This document shows positions 6,350-14,095 of a DNA stretch of 20,041 bases, piece by piece. Where the stretch lies: positions 1 to 20,041 of the IMG/VR virus record IMGVR_UViG_3300049893_000420; one strand, given 5' to 3'. The DNA is from a virus. A program made the position numbers and the translations under genes. Positions within the stretch are counted from its first letter, which is position 1, and each line of letters starts with the position of its first letter. Below the pieces are notes generated by a model, which saw nothing but the letters and a program-made list of their open reading frames with translations, was not told the DNA's origin and ran no database searches.

Positions 6350-7270
6350 ATGGCTTATTCAACTAGCACACCTCCTGCGCGTGTCGCAGGACGAGCTGGT
6401 GCAACCGGTAATATCTGGTTGTATCGTTCTGCCGATTCATTGGCAACAGTGAGCGGAATTAACTACATCACCAATGCGGCTAAGCTTGGCATGACCCAAG
6501 GTGATATTGTGTTTCACATTGATACCACTAACGGTGTTACAACACAGTTAGCAGTAATCAACGGGGCGACTACGGGCACGGCCATTAACGGAACGACTAA
6601 CACGGCTGGTTATGCCGCTGGTGTTACCACCGTTACAGCGGCATCGGCTGGTACAGGTACAACTCTTGTAGGGGACGTGATCACGTTTGATAACGACCCT
6701 GAGAATGAGTATACCTTAACTGCTAACGCTGACGCTGACATTTCCAACGGCGCAACCCTGACATTTACGCCTGCACTTGTGACTGCAATCCCTGCTTCGG
6801 CAGTGGCTTGGAGAATCAAGTCAACTGTGCGTAACCTGACGGAAGGTGCTGTCGGTAACAAGCTGATCTCTGGTCAAGGTGCTACCAAGACTCTGACCAA
6901 GGCTGAAGCGGGTGCCACTGTGTTGTTTGACCGCGCTGCGGGTATTGTTTACACCCTGCCAACTCCTGTACCGGGTATGAAGTTCCGGTTCGTGGCGACG
7001 GTATCTGTAACCAGTAACGCCTACACGGTAAACACTTCAGCAGCTTCGGTATTCTTGGTTGGTAACGTTAACCAGATTATCGACACCTCCGCCACCAGCG
7101 AAGGTCAGGTAGCTAACGGTACGACTCACATTGGTATGGCCAGCAATGGTAGTACCACTGGTGGTCTGATTGGTAGCTGGACTGAGTTTGAAGCATTAAG
7201 CTCAACTCTGTGGCTGGTAAAAGGTATCCATGTGGGCTCCGGCACACTGGCAACACCGTTTACGACCTGA
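6350..7270 (+). CDS. Capsid decoration or head-fibre protein
   Basis: A 306-residue, Thr/Ala/Gly-rich, beta-strand-rich protein that probably binds the outside of the capsid. It directly follows the capsid gene behind a strong ribosome site. Three parts can be made out. Residues 1-70 contain GMTQGDIVFHIDTTNG. Residues about 100-160 carry GDVITFDNDPENEYTLTANA and then LTFTPALVTAIPASA, a beta-domain common in phage capsid-associated proteins. Residues 175-306 form a head-decoration type module starting ATKTLTKAEAGATVLFDRAA and ending near LWLVKGIHVGSG. The last module also occurs in head-fibre proteins of other phages. The assignment comes from pattern and position. The gene is followed at once by two intrinsic terminators. 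Confidence 0.75.
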   Translation: MAYSTSTPPARVAGRAGATGNIWLYRSADSLATVSGINYITNAAKLGMTQGDIVFHIDTTNGVTTQLAVINGATTGTAINGTTNTAGYAAGVTTVTAASAGTGTTLVGDVITFDNDPENEYTLTANADADISNGATLTFTPALVTAIPASAVAWRIKSTVRNLTEGAVGNKLISGQGATKTLTKAEAGATVLFDRAAGIVYTLPTPVPGMKFRFVATVSVTSNAYTVNTSAASVFLVGNVNQIIDTSATSEGQVANGTTHIGMASNGSTTGGLIGSWTEFEALSSTLWLVKGIHVGSGTLATPFTT

Positions 7271-7285
7271 TAACGGCCCACAACG

Positions 7286-7307
7286 ACCGCCCTTCGGGGC
7301 GGTTTTT
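7286..7307 (+). terminator. Rho-independent terminator 1
   Basis: ACCGCCC (7286-7292) and GGGCGGT (7297-7303) form a perfect 7-bp GC-rich stem around a TTCG tetraloop, and the right arm merges into TTTTT (7303-7307). It lies 15 bases after the decoration stop. This is a textbook intrinsic terminator. Confidence 0.93.
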
Positions 7308-7313
7308 GCCTTT

Positions 7314-7338
7314 GCCGGTACGGATTACCGGCCTTTTT
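7314..7338 (+). terminator. Rho-independent terminator 2
   Basis: GCCGGTA (7314-7320) and TACCGGC (7326-7332) form a perfect 7-bp stem with a 5-base loop, followed by CTTTTT to 7338. It begins six bases after the T-run of terminator 1. The next gene's GGAGA (7339-7343) starts immediately after the T-run, so read-through transcripts still carry a usable ribosome site. Confidence 0.88.
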
Positions 7339-7350
7339 GGAGAATGAATT

Positions 7351-7779
7351 GTGGAAATAACACCATTAAAACCCTCTCAATTACAGCTCGCTCAGTTCGG
7401 ATACCAACAATTTAACGTCGAACTTCCTGAACAAGTCAGTAAAGAAGCTCTGATTGATCCTGCCCTATGGGTACACAGTGCGACCAAGATGCGATTGAAT
7501 GACGAAGTTCGCATTGTAGACGCTGGTGGTACGATGTGGGCTAAGTTGATAGTCACTTTTGCCAACGGTCACGATGTCCGATTGCAGTTGTTGGAATACC
7601 GAATTTTCGAAGAAGAAGAGGTTCCAGAAGTACAAGAAGAACACTTCGTTAAGTTACGAGGTCAGCAAAAGTGGTGTATTATGAAACGAGGAAACCCTGA
7701 CCCGATCATCCAAGGTATCGCCACCAAGCACGATGCGGAACGGGAGAAGACTGAATATTTGCGCGCACTGAAGAGCTAA
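7351..7779 (+). CDS. Uncharacterised virion-region protein
   Basis: A 142-residue protein starting at GTG, seven bases after GGAGA. It is the first gene after the double terminator and lies 3 nt before the adaptor gene. Residues 45-90 (KMRLNDEVRIVDAGGTMWAK, then LIVTFANGHDVRLQLLE) look like a small beta-barrel. An acidic hinge EEEEVPEVQEE (about 89-99) follows. The last 40 residues (KWCIMKRGNPDPII, then GIATKHDAEREK) resemble the short beta-beta-alpha pattern in which a W/Y-x-V strand pair precedes a T-[KR]-x-x-A helix, seen at the ends of many phage hypothetical proteins. Position between capsid and adaptor suggests a structural or assembly protein. I do not recognise a defined function. Confidence 0.7.
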   Translation: MEITPLKPSQLQLAQFGYQQFNVELPEQVSKEALIDPALWVHSATKMRLNDEVRIVDAGGTMWAKLIVTFANGHDVRLQLLEYRIFEEEEVPEVQEEHFVKLRGQQKWCIMKRGNPDPIIQGIATKHDAEREKTEYLRALKS

Positions 7780-7782
7780 ACT

Positions 7783-8949
7783 ATGGCAACGACTCAACTG
7801 TCACTGTACAACGAAGCACTGCTCCTTGTAGGCGAGCGTGAACTGACCACTGTTACGGATGACGTTGAGGCGCGTTACCGTTTAGACACGGCGTATGCGA
7901 ATGGGGTGGACTACTGTCTTGAATTGGTCGCCCCTGTTTTCGCCCGTAAGACTTCCAAACTTACTACGTACACTACCAGCAGCCAACACGCTTACGATAA
8001 TGTGTTCACACTCCCTACTGATTACATCAGCATGGTCGAGTTGTACAGCGATGAGAAGCTGGATCAACCTATTTCACGGTACATCGTCGAAGGCGGTACG
8101 CTTGCCTGCAATTACACGACGATTTACCTACGGTATATCTCCAATGGTTACGCGCTTAGCCTGTGGGACAGATCTTTTGCCCAGGTTGTTGCTGCTTATC
8201 TGGCGAAGTCGGTCGCACCTCGGATTGCATCTGACGAGATGGAGAGAGTCTCTGCTGATTTCACTTCCAGGGTGCAAGAGGCTATCGCGCTGCGTCAGAG
8301 CAAAGAGCCTGACAAGCGATCAAGCAACGAGGGCGTCACCCTTACTAACGACTGGCGAGCGATTTATAACAATGCTCTGTTGTTATTGGGGCTTGATGAG
8401 ATCAACAGTAACAGCGACGACTCAGACCGCAAGGTGAAGTTGGACGTGGCCAGATCTTCGAATCTGATCGAGTATCTGTTGGAGAAGACAGGATGGCATT
8501 GGGCAATTCAATCGTATGAAGCCCAGTACAACCCGTCACTTGAGCCTGAGTGGGGTTACAACAGGGTATTCGACAAGCCTGACGACATGCACCGGCTGGA
8601 CGGCATCTTCGAAGACGAGATGATGCAATATCCATTGAAGACTTACAAAGACGAAGGTGAGTACATTTACACCAATGTTGATACGATTTACATCCAATTC
8701 GTCAGCAATGCTTACCTAACTATGCCTGGGTATTGGCCTTCGTACTTCAGACGCCTTGTGTCTGCGGCCATGGCGCGAGACGTAGCAAGTTCATTGGGTG
8801 TTGACCCAGGAATGCCTGACGCGATTTACAAAGAGATCGAAAGTGAAGCCAAGAATATCGATATCATGCAGTCACCACCACGTCGGATAGCCAGTGGTTC
8901 TTGGACTCGCGCTCGCTATTCTGGTGCACCCTATCGCGGGAGACCGTGA
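7783..8949 (+). CDS. Tail adaptor, tandem duplicated T7 gp11-like (tail tubular A)
   Basis: This is probably the ring connecting portal to tail nozzle. T7 gp11 is a single-domain adaptor of about 200 residues, whereas this product has 388 and consists of two related halves. Half 1 (residues 5-172) has SLYNEALLLVGERELTTV, YDNVFTLPTDYISM and TIYLRYISNGYALSLWDRSF. Half 2 (192-358) has AIYNNALLLLGLDEINSN, YNRVFDKPDDMHRL and TIYIQFVSNAYLTMPGYWPS, in the same order and at similar spacing. Each half has the helical bundle ending in a [VA]AAxxAxxVAxxx helix expected of gp11. The last 20 residues are Arg/Gly-rich. The stop overlaps the nozzle start (TGATG). The similarity is at protein level only, so the duplication is old. 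Confidence 0.88.
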   Translation: MATTQLSLYNEALLLVGERELTTVTDDVEARYRLDTAYANGVDYCLELVAPVFARKTSKLTTYTTSSQHAYDNVFTLPTDYISMVELYSDEKLDQPISRYIVEGGTLACNYTTIYLRYISNGYALSLWDRSFAQVVAAYLAKSVAPRIASDEMERVSADFTSRVQEAIALRQSKEPDKRSSNEGVTLTNDWRAIYNNALLLLGLDEINSNSDDSDRKVKLDVARSSNLIEYLLEKTGWHWAIQSYEAQYNPSLEPEWGYNRVFDKPDDMHRLDGIFEDEMMQYPLKTYKDEGEYIYTNVDTIYIQFVSNAYLTMPGYWPSYFRRLVSAAMARDVASSLGVDPGMPDAIYKEIESEAKNIDIMQSPPRRIASGSWTRARYSGAPYRGRP

Positions 8950-11525
8950 TGCCTCTGACCACTGTAATCAATAAGTTCAACCGGGGTGAGATCGGCAGTG
9001 AGTCGATAGCACGAGATGATATTGACCGGGTGAGAAATTCCGCAGCATTGATGACGAATTTCCTACCTACCCGGTTAGGCCCGATGGTGTATCGCCCAGG
9101 GCTTCAATGGAGGCTAACGGAAGACGGGTACACTTACACAGTACCGTTCGTCAAAGGTATCAACGACAAGGCCATATTGTTATTCAGCGATGGTGAACTG
9201 CGTATCGTGGTGAACGACGCGATTGTCACTCGCACCACAGTAGCTTCAACCATTACCAATCCGAACTTCACCAGTAACATCACCGGATGGACAGTTGCAG
9301 ACGGTGTGGGGTCGTCGTCAGTATGGGCAGCGGGGTATGCCAGCCTCACTGGCGCAGGATCGACATCTGCCAATATTTACCAGACCATCACCACTACAGC
9401 GGTGCCTCATGCGGTACGCATTGTGATTGCCGAAGCGCCTGCTCGTATTCGAATCGGAACCAGTGGTGTGAGTAGTTCGAATATTTTTGACGGTACGCTT
9501 GATCCAGGGACACATTCGATTCTGTTTACACCTGCGTCGAACCCGACCATCACAGTGACGAATTCTGACAACATTCGCACGCTGATCGGTAGCATTGACT
9601 TCGAGACGACCGGTGATTTCATTCTGCCGACGACCATCACAGCGGCAGATCTTCCCTATATCCGGTATCATCAATCGGCTGATGTGGTGTTCATTGCAGT
9701 ACGTGACCAAGCACCGATCAAGGTTGAACGACGCGGTACATACTCATGGGGTATCGCTGACTATCGCGCTAACAACGGGCCGTTTGGTACGATCAACATT
9801 ACTGAAGTATCACTGACAGCGGCGGCGCTCAGTGGGAACACGACGTTGACTGCTTCTGCGGCATTGTTCAAGTCGACAGATGTCGGTGCATTGTACAAGC
9901 TCACTTCAGCGGGTCAGAACGTAGCTGTTGAAGTAAACGCTCAGGACAATGGGACAGGCTCTATTCGGGTCACAGGGGTCACAGGATCACGGATTTTCAC
10001 CATCAACATCAGTGGTACGTTCGTCGCAACGGTCACTTTACAACGGTCTGCTGATAACACCATCTGGGAAGACTTGAGCCCGACATACTCAGGCGTCACC
10101 AGTACCACCTATGACGACGGGTTCGACAACTCGATTTTATACTATCGTCTATGGGTCAAAACTGGGAGTTTTACATCGGGGCCGGTCGTACTCAGCATGA
10201 ATTATTCATCAGGTGCGATTACAGGCATAGCCAGAGTGACCGCTTACACCAGTTCTACCGTAGTGAGTGTTCAGGTGTTGGAAGACTTCGGTGCTACAGT
10301 GGCTACACGTGACTGGTATAAAGGTCAATGGAACGCAACAGACGGGTATCCGTCGGCCCTGTGCATTTATGAAGGTCGGCTGTTCTTCTCCGGTAGTAAC
10401 CACATATGGGGTTCGGAGTCGGACAGCTACTATTCGTTTGATGATACTGTGACCGGAGGCAGTGCGCCGATTAGCCGAACAATCGGTATCGGCCCAGTGG
10501 ATGACATCAACTGGATCTGCCCGACTTCTCGGCTGTTGATTGGATTACCAAACGAAGATTTGTTGATGCGTTCGAATGCGTTTGGTGAGGTAATGACCAA
10601 TGATAATGCGAACATCAAGGATAACAGCGGTCAGGGGTCGTCCATCTGCGACTTTGTGAAGTCTGGTCAAGCTGTTTACTTCGTGCACCATACCACGACC
10701 AAGCTGATTCGATTATTTTACGATGTGCAGCTTGATGCGCATGAAAGCGAAGATTTGATGGTCATGCACCCTCAGATTGCTTCGGTAGGTATCAAGCGTA
10801 TGGCTGTTTCCAGACAACCAGAAAACCGACTGTGGTTGATATTGGAAGACGGTGATTGTCTTGTACTACTGAACGATCTAACTGAACAGGTTACCGCATG
10901 GGCGAGGTTAGAGACCGACGGATCATTCGATGATGTTGTCGTGCTCCCAGGGACATCAGAGGATCAGGTGTATTTCTCGATAAATCGTAACGGAACATAT
11001 CATTTGGAAAAGCTGACTATGTTTAGCGAGAGTCATCCACATGATTCTCATGTTCGTTACACATCACCCGGTACGACATTGACAGGGTTAACCCATCTAA
11101 ACGGTGAAACCATTGGTGTCTGGGCAGACGGTGCCGACCTGGGCGATTATGTCGTGTCAGGTGGATCGGTTACGATTGCAGCGGGCAAGACCAATGTCAC
11201 TGCTGGGCTTCGTTATACGGCGGATTATCAGTCTAACAAAATAGCCGAATACACGGAATACAGCGTGCTGACTCGACGAGCGCGAATTGAGAACGTGGCG
11301 TTCATTGCGTCTAACCTATACGGCCCAGGTTTGAGTGTCGGCCTGGATTCTGCTAATCTCAGGGTTATCGAAGGGTACGATGGTGCAAGTTATGATCAAG
11401 ACTCCTTCCCGTTCAACGGGAGTTATGACACCAACTCACGAGTATGGATACGCGCAACAGCTCCTTGCATGATAAAAGCGGTGGTCTATGGCGTCCGAGA
11501 ATCCGAAAGTAAGACCAATAACTAG
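8949..11525 (+). CDS. Tail nozzle protein, T7 gp12-like (tail tubular B)
   Basis: This forms the tail tube below the adaptor. ATG 8949 is chosen over an upstream in-frame ATG at 8901. It overlaps the preceding stop (TGATG), and the protein then opens with the family's usual INKFNRGEIGSESIARDDID and NFLPTRLGPMVYRPGLQW (residues 7-54). The product has 858 residues versus 794 for T7 gp12. The extra length appears to lie in two beta-rich insertions. Residues about 101-219 resemble a carbohydrate-binding jelly roll (NPNFTSNITGWTV, then IYQTITTT and THSILFTPASNPTITV). Residues about 341-425 resemble an Ig-like strand set (TVTLQRSADNTIWEDL, then ILYYRLWVKTGSFTSG). The core resumes with WYKGQWNATDGYPSALCIYE (456-475). 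The next gene starts 38 nt before its end. Confidence 0.9.
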   Translation: MPLTTVINKFNRGEIGSESIARDDIDRVRNSAALMTNFLPTRLGPMVYRPGLQWRLTEDGYTYTVPFVKGINDKAILLFSDGELRIVVNDAIVTRTTVASTITNPNFTSNITGWTVADGVGSSSVWAAGYASLTGAGSTSANIYQTITTTAVPHAVRIVIAEAPARIRIGTSGVSSSNIFDGTLDPGTHSILFTPASNPTITVTNSDNIRTLIGSIDFETTGDFILPTTITAADLPYIRYHQSADVVFIAVRDQAPIKVERRGTYSWGIADYRANNGPFGTINITEVSLTAAALSGNTTLTASAALFKSTDVGALYKLTSAGQNVAVEVNAQDNGTGSIRVTGVTGSRIFTINISGTFVATVTLQRSADNTIWEDLSPTYSGVTSTTYDDGFDNSILYYRLWVKTGSFTSGPVVLSMNYSSGAITGIARVTAYTSSTVVSVQVLEDFGATVATRDWYKGQWNATDGYPSALCIYEGRLFFSGSNHIWGSESDSYYSFDDTVTGGSAPISRTIGIGPVDDINWICPTSRLLIGLPNEDLLMRSNAFGEVMTNDNANIKDNSGQGSSICDFVKSGQAVYFVHHTTTKLIRLFYDVQLDAHESEDLMVMHPQIASVGIKRMAVSRQPENRLWLILEDGDCLVLLNDLTEQVTAWARLETDGSFDDVVVLPGTSEDQVYFSINRNGTYHLEKLTMFSESHPHDSHVRYTSPGTTLTGLTHLNGETIGVWADGADLGDYVVSGGSVTIAAGKTNVTAGLRYTADYQSNKIAEYTEYSVLTRRARIENVAFIASNLYGPGLSVGLDSANLRVIEGYDGASYDQDSFPFNGSYDTNSRVWIRATAPCMIKAVVYGVRESESKTNN

Positions 11526-11844
11526 AACAGACTTATTGGCGTTTTACGATGAGCCGTTTGAACAATCACTGCGCGGGTTAACAGTTGAGCTGAAAGGAGA
11601 ACCTGTGCTGGTCGCGTTCGTTATCAATACTAGCCCACCTCAAGCGGTAAGCTGGATCAAGGACGAACTGCGCAGATATCCTAAGTGGATCATGCGTGCA
11701 GCCAGAGAGTTCAAGAAGATACTGAGCAGATACCCTTGTGACATTTATGCAATAGCAGACGACGAAGAAATGAATTCCGAGACATTTTTACAGCGGATTG
11801 GATTTGAACATTTTTATAAGCGAACATACGTATGGCAAAATTAA
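11488..11844 (+). CDS. gp13-like virion protein with degenerate acetyltransferase (GNAT) fold
   Basis: A 118-residue protein encoded directly after the nozzle, in the position of T7 gene 13, a virion assembly protein. The start VRPITRTDLLAFYDEPFEQS and the end DEEMNSETFLQRIGFEHFYK match the first strand-helix and the motif B region of GNAT acetyltransferases (N-x-x-[ST]-x-x-F-L-x-x-x-G-F). The central acetyl-CoA-binding motif A (Q/R-x-x-G-x-G/A) is absent: the middle reads RAAREFKKILSRY. Catalysis is therefore unlikely and a structural use of the fold is inferred. ATG at 11488 follows GGTGG and lies 38 nt inside the nozzle gene. The stop lies 13 nt inside the next gene. Confidence 0.65.
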   Translation: MASENPKVRPITRTDLLAFYDEPFEQSLRGLTVELKGEPVLVAFVINTSPPQAVSWIKDELRRYPKWIMRAAREFKKILSRYPCDIYAIADDEEMNSETFLQRIGFEHFYKRTYVWQN

Positions 11845-12314
11845 TCGACGCTGGTTTTGGTTATCTGGAAGGACGGCAAGCCAAGTACGCTGCTGATGCG
11901 GAGGCTAAGCAGATGGAATTGGCTGCGGCTGCACGTCGTGCAGCAGGAACCCAAGACGCTTACGAACAACGTAAGATTGGTGAACAAGTTGCTTCTGATG
12001 CGATTGCTGCGATGGCAGCAGGCGGTGGGGGAGTTAGCGATAACATACTGGCCGATATCAAGACAACTGCCGATTACAATGTACTGTCGACACTGTTTGC
12101 AGGCGAGCAGGAGGCGAAGGGAATGATTTATGCTGCCAAGCTGAAGAAGCACGAAGGCAAGATGGCTAAGAGAATGGCGACAACAAAGAGTCTTGTAAAT
12201 GTAGGCGAAGCGGTAGGTAGCGCGGTCGCGGGAGGGGCACCAAAAGGAGGTAGTGCCAATCCAGTAGGCGGCGGGCGTGGCGGTGGTGGCGGTTTTGGGA
12301 GAGGGAGAGGGTAA
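11832..12314 (+). CDS. Small internal virion protein candidate (gp14-like position)
   Basis: A 160-residue protein, first of three ejection-protein candidates. The N-terminal 60 residues are an Ala-rich amphipathic helix (KYAADAEAKQMELAAAARRA and onward). Residues 60-120 continue as helix with a conserved-looking DNILADIKTTADYNVLS. The last 35 residues are almost only Gly, Ala, Arg, Pro, Ser and Asn, ending GGGRGGGGGFGRGRG. Ala-rich helical proteins of this size occupy the gp14 position in T7-like phages, where they form the outer-membrane pore for DNA delivery. Role is inferred from composition and order, as I see no diagnostic motif. It starts 13 nt inside the preceding gene and its stop shares one base with the next ATG (TAATG). 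Confidence 0.7.
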   Translation: MAKLIDAGFGYLEGRQAKYAADAEAKQMELAAAARRAAGTQDAYEQRKIGEQVASDAIAAMAAGGGGVSDNILADIKTTADYNVLSTLFAGEQEAKGMIYAAKLKKHEGKMAKRMATTKSLVNVGEAVGSAVAGGAPKGGSANPVGGGRGGGGGFGRGRG

Positions 12315-14095
12315 TGCCAACTATTCCACGTCTTGAACGTCGCACAGTCACACCCAGTTCACGGATCAGCTCTGTTGCTACGCCGAACCTCAGTGCGCTT
12401 GGGGAGCAGATAAGCGGTGCTGTAGAACGCATTAAAGATAAGCGTACTCAGTATCAAATCGCTGAAGCTCGCAGCAAGTTCAATATCCTTCTTCACCAGC
12501 AGAACAGTGCTTACGATAACGACGATGACCACGAAACAATTGTCCCCCGATGGGAACAGTCTGTTTCTGAAGGAGTGGACGGACTCATTAAGAATATCAG
12601 TGATCCAGAAGCACGTAACTTATTCATGTTAGACGTTCAGGAGCGTGTCGAAGCCAACCGTCCACGGATCAATGCACTTGCTTTTTCGAAGGAAAGCGAC
12701 AAGAAGGTCGCTGACCTGATGACTGATGCTGAGAAGGCTCACAAAGAAATAGTGGAGACTGACGATCCTATTGAAGCTGAACACATGATCAATAGTTTGA
12801 ATGACCGTGCTACTAAAATGGCAGAAGTCGGGTGGATGAAGGACACCACTGCGGTTGAATTTAAACAGCGGTTCAAACAAGAAGCGGCATTAGGCCGACT
12901 TATGAAGGCAGCACCTGCTGATCGAAAGAAATTGTTACAAGACGATATTATTAAGAACAATGTTCCACCAGAAAAATTGGCTGAGCTTGAACGACAAGTA
13001 GATGATGATTTGTTAAACGATCAGGCTGAGCAAATTGTCACATCTCTCGGTAGCAATTTCTCACTGTCTGACCTGTGGAAAGCGACATCTAAGATTGAGA
13101 ACACCGACCTCAAACGAAAAGTAGAGATCCGTGGTGAAGACGTACATAAGAACATCAAGGCAGCGAAGTTGGAGATGTCAGAAAATCTCTATCAACGAGA
13201 GTTTTTATCAGTACTAATGGGTGAAAAAAAGCTGGACACCAATAGTACAGAATTTAATGCAATGCTTCCACAACATAAGTCCATTTTGGTTCGTGTCGAT
13301 CAGGCGAGAAAAGTGCCTCCGAAAACATCAAACATTTGGACGATTGATAAGTTGAACGGTTACATTGCAAAAAAGGACTACGAGGGTCTTCGCAAGTTCC
13401 TCATCACTCCTGATCCTAAGACAGGACGAATCGAACTTGAACATCTTGCACCAAAGGATCAGGCGTTCTTTTCAAAAATCTCACAACAGGGTGAAGTTCC
13501 CGAGGATTGGGATTCACCTTTCACAGTTGCTCAAACAATTGCCTCCGAATTCGGTTTAGGAAATAGTAATAGTGACGTTGCCACTATGAACGCAGTTCGA
13601 AATCATGTATTAACTTGGATGGAAAGACAAGCTAACGCAAACGTGAAAATCACTGATAAAGACACACTTGATGAAATACGAAACGCTCATGCCGCTATTG
13701 AGTTAGATCCGACTGCTACTGGTTTATTTGATAGCAAGGAAGAGAAACAGTATTACAAGTTGGACGATGAAGAGCGTGTACAGATGATTGATGTCACTCT
13801 CAAGAACCCGTCGAAAGTGAAAGATGCGCAACTTAACATAGTCATGCGTGACATGTTGGAAAACGACAAGACTGACCGTTTCGAAGAGGTGCTGAATGTC
13901 GGGTTAGCGGAACCTGAACGACTCAGTCCTAAAAATCAAGAACGATTTGTTAAAAAAATAGCGACAGAGTTTGACCCGGAATTGTCAGAAATGATCATCA
14001 ACACAGCATACAAATTGACAGGGCGATATCCTAACAATCAGCAATTCTTGGAGTTCTACGAGAGTGAGCGAAGAAAGCGAAGAAAACAGCCTTAA
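12314..14095 (+). CDS. Internal virion (ejection) protein, gp15-like position
   Basis: A 593-residue, strongly charged, Cys-free protein predicted to be nearly all helical, without a signal peptide or membrane segment. Genes of this size and composition after nozzle and gp14-like genes encode the periplasmic tube protein of the T7-type ejectosome. The opening MPTIPRLERRTVTPSSRISS followed by repeated helical segments rich in D, E, K and R (for example KKLLQDDIIKNN near residue 204) is usual for podovirus internal proteins. It overlaps the preceding stop by one base behind a purine-rich GAGAGGG ribosome site, and the next gene begins 32 nt before its end. The middle of the gene (about 13,150-13,700) is AT-richer than its ends. 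No enzymatic motif is visible. Confidence 0.75.
   Translation: MPTIPRLERRTVTPSSRISSVATPNLSALGEQISGAVERIKDKRTQYQIAEARSKFNILLHQQNSAYDNDDDHETIVPRWEQSVSEGVDGLIKNISDPEARNLFMLDVQERVEANRPRINALAFSKESDKKVADLMTDAEKAHKEIVETDDPIEAEHMINSLNDRATKMAEVGWMKDTTAVEFKQRFKQEAALGRLMKAAPADRKKLLQDDIIKNNVPPEKLAELERQVDDDLLNDQAEQIVTSLGSNFSLSDLWKATSKIENTDLKRKVEIRGEDVHKNIKAAKLEMSENLYQREFLSVLMGEKKLDTNSTEFNAMLPQHKSILVRVDQARKVPPKTSNIWTIDKLNGYIAKKDYEGLRKFLITPDPKTGRIELEHLAPKDQAFFSKISQQGEVPEDWDSPFTVAQTIASEFGLGNSNSDVATMNAVRNHVLTWMERQANANVKITDKDTLDEIRNAHAAIELDPTATGLFDSKEEKQYYKLDDEERVQMIDVTLKNPSKVKDAQLNIVMRDMLENDKTDRFEEVLNVGLAEPERLSPKNQERFVKKIATEFDPELSEMIINTAYKLTGRYPNNQQFLEFYESERRKRRKQP

Noticed and set aside
8994-9014. Minus-strand CGACTCACT resembling the promoter core
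   Set aside because: Only nine contiguous bases match, it lies inside the nozzle gene, points against transcription and lacks the TCTA end.
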